A DNA stretch of 64,000 bases from Pelagomonas calceolata (GCA_918797485.1 CAKKNE010000005.1:4960001-5024000), one strand, 5' to 3'. Counted from the stretch's first letter, positions 37,697 through 46,626 are shown. A program made the numbers and translations. The notes: generated by a model not told the origin, from the letters alone.

Positions 37697-38812
37697 ATGA
37701 TGAAGCTGCTAATCGTGGCGAGCGCGGCCAGCGCCTGGTCGCTGGGGGTAAAAGGGACCCTGCCGAAGCTCAACAACCGCGCCCTGCAAAGCACGCAGCA
37801 GCGGCAGCAGCAGGTCGTCGCGACGGCGCCGGCCTCGGCCACGGCGCTCAAGGCGACTGAAGTCACGGGCGGCGCCAAGGCCGAGGATGGGCTCATGGAG
37901 ACGCTCAAGACGGGGTCCTTCTTCGCGCTCTGGTACCTCTTCAACATTGGGTACAACATCTACAACAAGAAGGCCCTCAACGTGCTGCCCATGCCCTGGA
38001 CGCTCGCGACTTTACAGCTCTTCGCGGGTATCCCCTACGTCTTACTGCTCTGGTCCACGGGCGCCCGAAAGACGCCGAAGCTGACGCAGGACAACCTCAA
38101 GACGCTCTTCCCGGTGGCGTGCGGTCACCTCGGCACGCACATCGGCGCTGTTATTTCTCTAGGAGCCGGCGCCGTCTCCTTCACGCACATCGTCAAGGCT
38201 TCCGAGCCCGTCGTGTCGGCCGCGCTCTCGGCAGTGATGCTGGGCGCGTTCTACAGCCCGATCACCTACCTCACGTTACTCCCCATCGTGGGTGGTGTCG
38301 CCCTCGCCTCATTGAAGGAGCTTTCGTTCACGTGGCTCGGCTTCGGCGCCGCCATGCTCTCCAACGTCTCGTCCGCTCTCCGAGGCATCCTCGCGAAGAA
38401 GACCATGGGCGGCGGCGTCGGCGAAAACATGAACGAGACGAACCTGTACGCCGTGATGACGATCATGGCCTTCGCGGTGTTGTTACCTGTTTCACTACTG
38501 GTCGAGACGCCCAAGGCCGTCGGCGCCGCCATCAACACCGCCGTCGCCGCGGGCACGTCGAAGAAGGACCTCGCCATCCTCTCCGCCCTGTCGGGCGCGT
38601 ACTACTACCTCTACAACGAGGTCGCCTTCCTCGCGCTCGGCCGCGTGAACCCCGTGACGCACGCCGTCGGCAACACGATCAAGCGCGTCGTGATCATCAT
38701 CGCGTCGGTCATCGCCTTCAACACGCCGATCAGCCGCCTGGGCGTCATCGGCTCGTCGATCGCCATCACGGGCACGCTGCTATACTCGTTGGCCAAGAAC
38801 AAGTACGGCTAG
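37697..38812 (+). CDS. Plastid triose-phosphate/phosphoenolpyruvate translocator
   Basis: 371 residues from the ATG at 37697 (MMKLL). A signal peptide (MMKLLIVASAASAWS) and a Gln/Ala-rich transit stretch precede the carrier, consistent with a complex-plastid membrane protein. The translocator core is well preserved: FFALWYLFNIGYNIYNKKALN, PWTLATLQLFAGIPY, FTHIVKASEPVVSAALSAVMLG, RGILAKKTM and the C-terminal YNEVAFLALGRVNPVTHAVGNTIKRVVIIIAS, including the Lys-Arg pair that binds phosphate. Such carriers exchange triose phosphates or PEP for phosphate and export fixed carbon. Subtype is not decided by eye. No copy of the promoter motif is upstream. Confidence 0.93.
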   Translation: MMKLLIVASAASAWSLGVKGTLPKLNNRALQSTQQRQQQVVATAPASATALKATEVTGGAKAEDGLMETLKTGSFFALWYLFNIGYNIYNKKALNVLPMPWTLATLQLFAGIPYVLLLWSTGARKTPKLTQDNLKTLFPVACGHLGTHIGAVISLGAGAVSFTHIVKASEPVVSAALSAVMLGAFYSPITYLTLLPIVGGVALASLKELSFTWLGFGAAMLSNVSSALRGILAKKTMGGGVGENMNETNLYAVMTIMAFAVLLPVSLLVETPKAVGAAINTAVAAGTSKKDLAILSALSGAYYYLYNEVAFLALGRVNPVTHAVGNTIKRVVIIIASVIAFNTPISRLGVIGSSIAITGTLLYSLAKNKYG

Positions 38813-39128
38813 GTGGTGGTTGCGTTGCGCGCGGCCGCGCACCCCGTCATAAAGGTCTTAGTCGCTCATCGTAAGACCGGTCGTGTTTCCTGGACGCGTC
38901 GACGGCGTGCCCGGGGGGGGGCGCGCCGCCGGGCGGCGGGCCCGCCTGCAGGCGCCGCGGCGGCGAATCCGCGGCGAGCCTCCCGGGACGTCTCCCGGGG
39001 CCCCGTAATCTACTTGTCTACCGTGACGGAGTCACCACATGATAAAGTTAGCATTCGGGGGAAGCGGCCGCAGGCGCAGACAGCGGGGTAGAAGAAAGTT
39101 TGGCGAGAAGAAAGTTTGGCGGGCTATG
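38813..39128. other. Convergent intergenic region
   Basis: Between two 3' ends. Contains a very G/C-rich stretch (38910-39000) and a 16-bp direct repeat (AGAAGAAAGTTTGGCG, twice around 39091-39121). Nothing coding seen. Confidence 0.45.
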
Positions 39129-40175
39129 CTAGCACTCGGCCGCGCGCGCGTCGCGCGGCCTGACTTGCGCCACCTCCGCTATTTCACCACTCGCCATCCT
39201 TACCACAAAGGGTCTCTTGGTCGGCGACGACAACAACACGGCGGCATCGACCTCCGCGTCGGACGTCGGCACCCAAACTGTTGGATAGGCGTCGAGCGAG
39301 GGCCGCCGCCGCGGCGTTCCGGGAGGTTTTGGTAGAGACGGGTCCGCCGGCAGGATCAAATGTCTACGACGAGCGTGCACGGGAATCTGGTCCTGCGTCA
39401 AATCATAGGCACAGAGGCTGATGGGACAGGGCGCGTCTTTTTTGTCGTCCCCCTTGATCACCTTGATTTTGGCTTTTGTGACCGGATCCAGCATGGACCG
39501 CACCATCTTCACGAGCGTCGTGGCCCAGCCCGGCAAGGGATAAATAATGATCCTCCTCAATCTTTCGGGATACATGTCGGGAATCAGCGACGCCAGTGCG
39601 CGAAAAAAAGGCATCGCGGCCGTGGCCGGTTTGTTGTGCCAGCCCGGCCCCGAGCCGCCTCTCGTATCTACTAACACCACAATCCTTCGATCCGAATCCT
39701 TCAACAGCACCTGATCCATCAGTACACACATTTGGGCGACGTATGCCTGCTTATCAATCTGCGTAGAATAGCGCGCGCCCTCGACCAAGACGACCTGGTC
39801 GCCGCGTCTCGTCCTCCCACCGAGCGTCGCGAACTGGGGAGCTTGCTGCTGGACGGGTGCTGCTCTTTCTTGTAAACGTGCCGGCGCGCCTTCATCTGAA
39901 CGCCACTTGAGGTAGTTCCGATAAAGCTTGAGCGCGTCCTTGGGCGTTTTCCTTGCCGTCGCGAACCTCAAGACCTCGGCGGCCGGCGCGTCGGGGTAGT
40001 GCAGCCGCAAAGCTTGGAGGTTGGCGGCTGGCGCCGTGCGCGGCGTCGCCGGCATGGGTCCGGGCTGCCTTCCTCCGCGCGCGTGGGCTGCCTTTTGCCT
40101 TCGCTTGCACCGCACGAGCTTGCGGTGCACTCTTTGCTGCGTTTGGCTCGCGCGCCACAGCCTTGTTAATTTCAA
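39129..40175 (-). CDS. CRAL-TRIO/Sec14-like lipid-transfer domain protein
   Basis: 348 residues from 40175; Met at 40055 is an alternative start giving 308. A short helical CRAL-TRIO-N region (LRLHYPDAPAAEVLRFATARK..DALKLYRNYLKWR) with the family's L.R.....D...A......W pattern precedes the lipid-binding lobe: VVLVEGARY, RIVVLVDTRGG, LIPDMYPERLRRIIIYPLPGWATTLVKMVRSMLDPVTKAKIKVI. Sec14-type proteins carry phosphoinositides, phosphatidylcholine or other lipids between membranes. The gene diverges from the small plastid protein at 40556. Confidence 0.85.
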   Translation of the reverse strand: MKLTRLWRASQTQQRVHRKLVRCKRRQKAAHARGGRQPGPMPATPRTAPAANLQALRLHYPDAPAAEVLRFATARKTPKDALKLYRNYLKWRSDEGAPARLQERAAPVQQQAPQFATLGGRTRRGDQVVLVEGARYSTQIDKQAYVAQMCVLMDQVLLKDSDRRIVVLVDTRGGSGPGWHNKPATAAMPFFRALASLIPDMYPERLRRIIIYPLPGWATTLVKMVRSMLDPVTKAKIKVIKGDDKKDAPCPISLCAYDLTQDQIPVHARRRHLILPADPSLPKPPGTPRRRPSLDAYPTVWVPTSDAEVDAAVLLSSPTKRPFVVRMASGEIAEVAQVRPRDARAAEC

Positions 40176-40555
40176 GCTTTGAGCTAGGCTCGCATACTAG
40201 GACGGGTTAACAGGCGTATCGAGGGGCCCGAATACGTCTCCGCGGGACGACAGGCTTGCGTTGCGCAGGCTTCCCAACCCGAACCTAGCGCCAAAAAGGA
40301 ACGTCTAGATCGAGAGCATATTGTTTATTGCACTCCCCCGCGTCCCACGAGCGTCTTTGCTGGCGCGCGGCCCGCGCCGTCGCGGCGGTGCCAGCGCTGC
40401 GTAACGGGGCAAAAAGCGCGTCGTCGGGGCTGCCCCGGCGCCGCGCCCAGCTGTTTTCCGCTGCAGTGCCAAGCACAGCCCGATGCGCGCGCGCGCGGCT
40501 GGAGCGGCACTGCGCCAACCCGAAACGCGCACGCAGGTCCCTTCCCACCATCACC

Positions 40556-40984
40556 ATGCGCGCCATCCTTCTCTTAGCCGTCGGTGCCGCCGCGCTCAAG
40601 GCGCCGAAGCAGACGGCCCTCGCCGTCCGCGGCGGCGGCGACGACAGCACGAACGAGATCATCATGAAGGTTTCGGCGGCGGCTGCCACGGCGTCGGGCG
40701 CGCTCACGATCCTCGACAAGAGCGACCTCGTCGAGAAGTACATCTTCTTCGGCCTCAACCCCGCGACGTCTGGCGCGGCCTACGGCGTCGCCCTCCTGGG
40801 CTGGGGCGTGGGCAAGATCAACGCCGTGCAATCGGGGGCCAAGTCGATCAAGAATTTCGCGAAGCTCAACCTCATCCCGATGGCCTGCTGGATCGCGACG
40901 AACTTCCAGAACGACGCGCCGATGACCGAGAACATCTTCCCGGGCCTCTTCGCCGCGGCCTACGCCTACATCGTCTGGGGCTGA
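40556..40984 (+). CDS. Small predicted plastid membrane protein
   Basis: 142 residues from the ATG at 40556. A signal peptide (MRAILLLAVGAAAL) and a short transit-like segment (KAPKQTALAVRGG) form a bipartite plastid leader. The mature part has three or four hydrophobic segments (KVSAAAATASGALTIL, GAAYGVALLGWGVGKINAV, LNLIPMACWIATNF, GLFAAAYAYIVWG). No family recognised, but similar short membrane proteins are common in heterokont algae. The gene diverges from the Sec14-like gene; no promoter motif lies between. Confidence 0.7.
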   Translation: MRAILLLAVGAAALKAPKQTALAVRGGGDDSTNEIIMKVSAAAATASGALTILDKSDLVEKYIFFGLNPATSGAAYGVALLGWGVGKINAVQSGAKSIKNFAKLNLIPMACWIATNFQNDAPMTENIFPGLFAAAYAYIVWG

Positions 40985-41083
40985 AGCGTGTGCCCGGATC
41001 GACCGACCGGACATAAGTAGCTAGTAGCAACATTCTTACGCGCGCCAGCCACGCGCCCGCCGCCGCGGCACTTTACGTCTCAT

Positions 41084-41755
41084 TTATCTCGGCGAGACCG
41101 TGATCTCCTCCTTGTCGGCCACCAAATCGCCGGCGATGAACGCGTTCCAGGACTCGATCGGCCAGACGAAGTTCGAGAACATGATCGTCAGCGCGAGCGG
41201 CACGTCGATGATGATCTCTTTTTCGGCGGGGTTCTTCGTCTTGGCGACCGTGCGCAGGTACTTGCGGCCCGCCGTGCCGATCCAGCCCGTCGTGTAGAGG
41301 AAGCCCAGGCCCGGGAGCACGAACTGCGGGAAGTACGTCGGGTCGCCGTTCGCGATGAGGTGCGGCAGGCCGTCCTTGCCACATAATAAGTTGGAGTCGG
41401 CGTAGCGCTTGAAGCGGTTGTTCGCCTGGTTCAGCGTCTGTTCCAGGGCGAGGTACGGCGGGCTTCCGGGCTCGTACTTCTTCATGCGGCCTTCCAGCGT
41501 GGCGACCGTCTTGCGCTGCCGCTTGCCGAACTGCTTCGACGTCGCGCAGTCCTCGAGCTGCTTGTAGTAGATCGAGCCGGGCTGGCCGCCCGCGGCGAGC
41601 GCCGCGTCGGAGCCGGCGAGCAGGGCGCCGCCGAGCGCGGCGGCGCCGGCGGCCCTCCGGAGCACGGCGCCGGTCTTCGGCGGCGCGGCCGTCATCGTCG
41701 GCGCCAGCCGCAGCGCCGAGGCGCCCGCGGCGAGGGCGACGAGGAGCCGGGCCAT
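41084..41755 (-). CDS. psaF: Photosystem I subunit III (PsaF), nuclear-encoded
   Basis: 223 residues. The mature domain is unmistakable PsaF: EDCATSKQFGKRQRKTVATLEGRMKKYEPGS, NLLCGKDGLPHLIANGD, LPGLGFLYTTGWIGTAGRKYL, then NPAEKEIIIDVPLALTIMFSNFVWPIESW. The two cysteines for the lumenal disulfide are present, as is the Lys-rich N-terminal helix used for docking cytochrome c6. The leader is tripartite: signal peptide (LLVALAAGASALR), basic transit region, and a thylakoid signal ending ALAAGG. In most red-lineage algae psaF stays in the plastid genome, so this nuclear copy with a lumen-targeting leader indicates gene transfer. Confidence 0.95.
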   Translation of the reverse strand: MARLLVALAAGASALRLAPTMTAAPPKTGAVLRRAAGAAALGGALLAGSDAALAAGGQPGSIYYKQLEDCATSKQFGKRQRKTVATLEGRMKKYEPGSPPYLALEQTLNQANNRFKRYADSNLLCGKDGLPHLIANGDPTYFPQFVLPGLGFLYTTGWIGTAGRKYLRTVAKTKNPAEKEIIIDVPLALTIMFSNFVWPIESWNAFIAGDLVADKEEITVSPR

Positions 41756-42381
41756 CTTTACGCTACCTGTGAGGGGACGCGGTGTGATTTGACGCCCTTT
41801 TGGTTGCTGCGGTGCGTTTCGGGAGCCTCTCGTCGTCCGATGTCGAGTTCTGTTTCTTCTGAGTGCTCTTCCGGCCAGCGCAGCCTCAGTGTAGGCTCAG
41901 GGCCAGCGCGCCGCGCGGCGTGCGACAGCGCTATCAGTTTCTGAAGCGCGCCTCCGTAGCGCGCGCGCGGCTGAGAGACCTTCCAAGCAGGTGCCGCTTG
42001 AGTTCAGCTAACTCGTATCGCACGGCGATTTTTGGCCGCGAGCGGTGCTGGCGGCTGCAATAGTGGTCGATCGAACTCCTCGCGCCGCTCGGTTGACTTT
42101 TTTAGGGGCGCTGCTGTGCACCAAAAGCTGGTTGACTCCGCAGGATGCCGAGGTAGAGGTACTTTTGGTGAAAGATCGCGGTACTTTTACCCCACCCAAA
42201 GTACCTTACCTCATCGCTTGGAGGGCTCGAGCCCTAAAAGGCCGTGCGTATGGCGTCGAACGCCATGCGACCGCTGCAGGGAGACATGCTGCCCGTGTAA
42301 AGAGCCACGGCGCCGCGCCGAGCGCTCGGCAGACTCGTCGAAACGCACGCGGGGAAGAGGCACGAGATAAAGAAAAGCCAC
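41756..42381. other. Upstream region of psaF
   Basis: About 630 bp without a convincing gene. It contains an imperfect inverted repeat, AGGTACTTTTGGTG (42157-42170) and CACCCAAAGTACCT (about 42193-42206), with an extra GTACTTTTA between the arms. This could form a hairpin or be a paired regulatory site; no promoter motif of the recurrent type is present. Confidence 0.4.
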
Positions 42382-43644
42382 TTACCGCCCCACCACGTCG
42401 TCCCCGAACAAACCAGGCACGGACGACTCCTCGGGCGGCCACGCGTCCCGCTTCCGCTCGGAGAAGCGCCGCGGCGGCGCGCGCCGTCTGGGAGATTCTG
42501 GAGAGTGCACACCAGCCGCGGGCGTGACTGACCAATGGGCCCGCGATTTGGAAGACGCGTTCGCCGGCGTCGCCCTCCGGCCGACGTCGGGCCACTGGGG
42601 CCCCGCGAGGGGGTCGTCGCCGAATAATGATGAAGCGTGTTGATTGATAGAGTCGCCGTCGGCTTGAGAACCGGACAGCGCGCGCACCTCGTCCCTCAAC
42701 TCCCTCAATTCATTGCGCAAGTCCGTCCCGTTGGCCTGGGGCGTCTGGCGCAGCCTTCTCACCTCGGCGTGGAGGTCCGCGATCTCTGAGCGCACGTCCG
42801 AGGCCGGCGCCGTTGTACTAGGCAGCCACGAAAACGACGCGTCGATGGCGCTCATGATATCCAAGGCGGCGGGCGTCGTCGCCGTCGTGGGGTTGTAGGC
42901 TATGATAGGTGTCCGCGGCGACGTCGTCCGCGACGCCGTTCCTCGAGGCGACGTCGCTGTCGCCGTGTCCGTCGTACTCCGCCGCTGGTGCGACGCGAGC
43001 TCCTCCTGCAAGTGGGCGATCTGCTCGGCCTCGAAGGCCACCAATTCCTCCGCTTTTTCCCGCTCTTGTGTCCTTTCATCTTCGCAGCGTCGCAAATCCT
43101 CGGACACGGCCCGGAACGCCGCGTCGGCGGCATCGGCCCGCTCGTTCGCGTCTGCAGCGGCTTGGCGCGCCTCGGCCGCCTCCTCCCTGACCCTTTCCAC
43201 CTCGTCCCGGACCGCCCGCGTCTTCTTCTCAAAGTCGACGTCATGTCTTTTCGCGGCGCGCGCCTCGGCGACGCCCCTTTCTGATCGGGCGACCTCCAAC
43301 GCCACTTCAGCCTTCTGCCTTAACCGCTGCTCGCGGTCGAGGGCGTCCTCGGCCGCGCCCAATCGCCTTTCCAAGGCTCTTAATTTGCTCGTCTCGGAAA
43401 CATCAGTGGTCCGCCAGGAGCGCCGCCTCGACGGCTTCTCGTCGTCGTAGTCTCTAGTAGTTCGCCTTCGAGGAGGCGTCTCGGGCGCCGTCGCCAGCAA
43501 TCCTCGAAGTGCCGTTTCTCCGCGGCGCTCGCCTCCGAGTTCCTTCGAGACGCGTCTTTCTAAATAATAGTTCCTCAGCTTGAGCTGGAAGCTGTCCGAT
43601 TCCAGGTCCGCCAAGCGCGCGGTCAGGGCTTCTTCGGCGCTCAT
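42382..43644 (-). CDS. CM1/centrosomin-type coiled-coil protein
   Basis: 420 residues from the ATG at 43644. The N-terminus (EALTARLADLESDSFQLKL + RNYYLERRV) fits the centrosomin motif 1 (CM1) pattern L..EN..LKL..Y.LE, which recruits gamma-tubulin ring complexes in Cnn, Spc110-like and myomegalin-type proteins. A long coiled coil follows (about 100-270), then a Ser/Thr-rich segment with TP and SP sites, a short coiled coil (SEIADLHAEVRRL...LRNELRELRDEVRAL) and a disordered tail. This supports a role at a microtubule-organising centre. The assignment rests on the CM1 match; coiled coils alone are not informative. Confidence 0.6.
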   Translation of the reverse strand: MSAEEALTARLADLESDSFQLKLRNYYLERRVSKELGGERRGETALRGLLATAPETPPRRRTTRDYDDEKPSRRRSWRTTDVSETSKLRALERRLGAAEDALDREQRLRQKAEVALEVARSERGVAEARAAKRHDVDFEKKTRAVRDEVERVREEAAEARQAAADANERADAADAAFRAVSEDLRRCEDERTQEREKAEELVAFEAEQIAHLQEELASHQRRSTTDTATATSPRGTASRTTSPRTPIIAYNPTTATTPAALDIMSAIDASFSWLPSTTAPASDVRSEIADLHAEVRRLRQTPQANGTDLRNELRELRDEVRALSGSQADGDSINQHASSLFGDDPLAGPQWPDVGRRATPANASSKSRAHWSVTPAAGVHSPESPRRRAPPRRFSERKRDAWPPEESSVPGLFGDDVVGR

Positions 43645-44189
43645 CTCTGCTCGCGGCGGCGGCGGCGTGTTGGGCAGGCTTGGAGGAGAGCGCTTCCAAA
43701 TCTGGAGCGGGCGCAGCACAGATCGGCCAGAGCGCGTTAAGGGCTTGTTCTAGCCGTACTGATAATGCAACTACGCGATGTGTGCGGCGTTCGCGCTCGG
43801 ACGCCGCGGCCTTGCCAAAGGCGCAAAATTGCTCGAAATGGAGCAAGCTAGACGCCCTAAAACCGCCTCCAAGGACCATATCGCGCGAGTTGGAGAGCTT
43901 TCTGAACCCTGGGAGGGAGTTTCGCAAAAGTAAAAAAACGGGTTCCGTGAGATTGGCTGGCGTGGTTTTTGAGCCATTTCACAGCCACAGCTGCTGCAAA
44001 ATCGCGTCAGGGGTCACCCACGTATCACAGTAGTACCGCTGCGCCCTATCCTGCAGCCATATCGGCCGACCAGCACTCCAGCTCTCCGGCCTAGCCTGTG
44101 CTCTCCCAATCTCCCAAGGCGAGCAACCGATCTCTAGCATAGCTGGTCATCGATTTTCAGCTCTGCAAAGCGATCAAAATTGTGCAGCC
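43645..44189. other. Divergent intergenic region, CM1 gene and NifU-like gene
   Basis: About 545 bp between two 5' ends. No recurrent promoter motif, RNA gene or repeat seen. Confidence 0.4.
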
Positions 44190-44597
44190 ATGATGATGGC
44201 TCTCCGGCTGCTCATGCTCTCCACAATTGTCGCTAGCTTCGCACCGCGCATCACGCCGAGGCCACACACAACGCGATACGCCGTCGAGGAGATGTATCTG
44301 TGTGATGAGAACGTCGAGAAGGTGCTCGAGGGCGCGCGCGAGGACATGGCCGCCGTCTTCGGCTACGCGGCGGACAGCCAAAAGGTCGGGATCACCGGCA
44401 CGGTGGATCTGGTGGAGATCGAGGGCCCCATCGTCATCATCCGGCTGGGCGGCCGCTTCTGGCACAAGCGGAGCGACGTCGTGACGCGCGTCGCGAACTA
44501 CCTCATCGAGCGGATTCCCGAGATTTGTGATGTGGAGGTCGAGGACGCGGCGCAACTGGACGACGCGGACAAGCTCGAGAAGAAGCCCGGTTGGTAA
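44190..44597 (+). CDS. Plastid NifU-like domain protein without the cysteine motif
   Basis: 135 residues (three possible Met starts at 44190-44196). Signal peptide (MMMALRLLMLSTIVASFAP) ending in ASFAP, the heterokont plastid-import signature, then a short transit segment. The mature part follows the NifU/NFU C-terminal fold: VEKVLEGAREDMAAVFG, VDLVEIEGPIVIIRLGG, RVANYLIERIPEICDVEVED. The CxxC that binds the Fe-S cluster in NFU proteins, expected after the RLGG strand, is replaced by RFWHKRS, so it cannot be a normal cluster scaffold. It may be regulatory or structural. Function is inference. Confidence 0.72.
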   Translation: MMMALRLLMLSTIVASFAPRITPRPHTTRYAVEEMYLCDENVEKVLEGAREDMAAVFGYAADSQKVGITGTVDLVEIEGPIVIIRLGGRFWHKRSDVVTRVANYLIERIPEICDVEVEDAAQLDDADKLEKKPGW

Positions 44598-44611
44598 CAC
44601 TGTTCACATTA

Positions 44612-45407
44612 CTAGTTCCTAGTTCCTGGCCCGCCCGGGCCGACAATAGCGCGTGCTGCTCTAATGTCGTCGGCCGGCGCGAGCGCGAAGTAGTTGTCGA
44701 AGGCTTTCACGGCCTGGCGCTGCGCCGCGACGACGTCCTCCGATGTTTCCGCCGGGTTCTTCTTGAGGTAGTCGAGTTCGTCCCGCAGTAGCTGGACCTG
44801 GTCCAAGGCGTCGTTCCGATTCCTGTGTGGAAACGGTGGGGCGCCGGAAATCTGATTTTCACACAGAAACAGGCATGTACTGGATCGTCTGCTTCGAGCT
44901 TGGTGGTGTACCGCCGAGGAGGTAGAGGTTCGCGCGGTCGGAGTCGCCCTTCTCATAATAAACATTGTCCGAGTACGCGTTGAACGCCTTCTTGATCGCC
45001 TTCGTCTCGAAGGACGGCGAGGCCAAGGCGGCGGCGGCCAACGATCGGCCGTCGGCCGTCGCGAGCTGCGGGCCCATGGCGCGGATGGCGTCCTCGAGCC
45101 GCAGCACCTTCGACAATCGTTGGCCGGGCGAGTCCCGCAAGTTCGGATCCGCGAGCTCCTGCAACGACTCGTCGGCGTCGAGCTGGCGCTTGATCCGGAT
45201 CCACTCGAGCGGTTTTGCAGTCAAGATCGAGCCCTTGTCGCTGCCCTCGTCGACGCGCGGGAACGCCGGGTCGAGCGCGAGCGCGGGCGCGGTGATGCTC
45301 GTAAACGCTGTGCCGCAGAGCTGACCGAGGCTACGGCGGGTCGTCATACGAAGTGGTGTAGCTTGTCGCAGCGATGCCGCCAGCACAGCCCATGAGAGAT
45401 GCCTCAT
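44612..45407 (-). CDS. Predicted thylakoid-lumen protein, two exons
   Basis: Exons 45407-44863 and 44822-44612 give 251 residues. The leader has a signal peptide, then a TTRRSLGQLCGTAFTSITAPALALD region: a twin-arginine-like thylakoid signal with an ALA cleavage site, predicting a lumenal protein. The mature part is helical (EWIRIKRQLDADESLQELAD, LSKVLRLEDAIRAMG, KKAFNAYSDNVYYEKG, DELDYLKKNPAETSEDVVAAQRQAVKAFDNYFAL), reminiscent of PsbQ/Psb31-like helical lumen proteins, but I cannot assign it. Unspliced, exon 1 stops inside the intron; the 40-bp GT...ACAG removal joins the frames. Confidence 0.65.
44823..44866. mobile_element. Possible minimal introner (44 bp)
   Basis: Ends CTGTGTGGAAAC and GATTTTCACACAG are clear terminal-repeat relatives and almost nothing lies between. 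The proposed intron is 44823-44862 (40 bp). No target duplication is visible (TCCGATTC versus AAACAGGC), so this is an eroded or internally deleted copy, or convergence. Confidence 0.55.
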
Positions 45408-45787
45408 TGCTGTGTCAGTGTCCGCACAAATGCGTTTCGCGTGCTCGGGCGATCGCTGCGATCTCGTACGCGATTCCTACGCAACTTTTGCTGCGTCTAG
45501 TCAATCGCTCGCGGCCTTCAATTTTCAGCCAGACCTCTGAGCAAGCTTGCTCTGCGAGGCTGGAGGCGCATTGGTCGCGCGTTGCGACCCCGCAGCCAGC
45601 CAGGGTTTGCATTACTCTAATCACTCCTTATCGTGCCTCTCCAAACGAGCGTGTGCCGCGCGGCGCTCCGACGACGCGCAGAAAAAGCCAGCCACACCTG
45701 GACAGGTCCTAGCTGCTTCCTGCCGCCGTCGCCAGTCGATCTGTGTGTCGTTACGCCATCGAGCAGAACGCAGCCGGACAAACAACC
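45408..45787. other. Divergent intergenic region, lumen protein and glyoxalase II genes
   Basis: 380 bp between two 5' ends. I see no recurrent promoter motif, repeat or RNA gene here. Confidence 0.4.
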
Positions 45788-46540
45788 ATGCCCGTCCGCG
45801 TCGTCCCCGTCCCAGCCCTCGAGGACAATTATATGTACGTCGTCATCGACGAGGAAACGAAGCAGTGTGGAGTAATTGACCCCGTCGACGCGGCCGCAAT
45901 ACAAACCGCGGCCGAGCGCGAGGGCGCGACGATCACGGCCATCCTCACGACGCACTCGCACTGGGACCACGCCGGCGGCAACGTCGAGCTTAAAAAAAGG
46001 TGCGCGTCGGTCGAGGTCGTGTACGGCGGCGTGGGTGACGGCGTCGCCGGCTGCACGAAGGAACTGGGAGACGGCGACACGTTCGCCCTGGGCAACTCGA
46101 CGGTGCAAGTAATCTCGACGCCATGCCACACGGCGGGCCACATTTGCTACTTGGTCGACGGGAACGTCTTCACCGGCGACACGATGTTCGTCTCAGGCTG
46201 CGGCAACTTCAATAGCGGCACGCCGGCGCAGATGGCTCAGGCTTTTCAGAAGCTCCTGGCCTTACCGGACGAAACGAAGGTCTGGGTCGGCCACGAGTAC
46301 ACCTGCAAGAACTGTAGGTTCGCTTTGTTCGCGGATCCGGATAACGAGGAGATCCAGCGAAGGTTAAAATGGGCCGAGTCGTGCCACTCGTGGACCGTGC
46401 CCTCGACCATTGGGGATGAAAAGCGCTGCAACCCCTTCGCGCGCCTCGGTAGTTTGCCAATGTTCGACAACGAGCCGGGCGGTCCGGCCGAGCGCATGCG
46501 CCTCGTGCGCAAGGCCAAGGACGACTGGGGCCGGCGGTAA
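45788..46540 (+). CDS. Hydroxyacylglutathione hydrolase (glyoxalase II)
   Basis: 250 residues from the ATG at 45788. A metallo-beta-lactamase fold with the full metal site: THSHWDHAGG (THxHxDH), TPCHTAGHICYLV, FTGDTMFVSGCGNFNSGTPAQM and VWVGHEYTCKN. It hydrolyses S-D-lactoylglutathione to D-lactate and glutathione, completing methylglyoxal detoxification. The C-terminal part carries the substrate-binding helices (RRLKWAESCHSWTVPSTIGDEKRCNPFAR), including the glutathione-contacting basic residues. No leader is obvious, so cytosolic is likely. Complete and normal in length. Confidence 0.94.
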   Translation: MPVRVVPVPALEDNYMYVVIDEETKQCGVIDPVDAAAIQTAAEREGATITAILTTHSHWDHAGGNVELKKRCASVEVVYGGVGDGVAGCTKELGDGDTFALGNSTVQVISTPCHTAGHICYLVDGNVFTGDTMFVSGCGNFNSGTPAQMAQAFQKLLALPDETKVWVGHEYTCKNCRFALFADPDNEEIQRRLKWAESCHSWTVPSTIGDEKRCNPFARLGSLPMFDNEPGGPAERMRLVRKAKDDWGRR

Positions 46541-46626
46541 TTTACATGTGTACTAACAGTGCCCGGTTAAGCAGGGAGGCGTCGGCTCCGCGGCTAGGCG
46601 GCCTAGCTCTAAGCAAAGCAACAATA

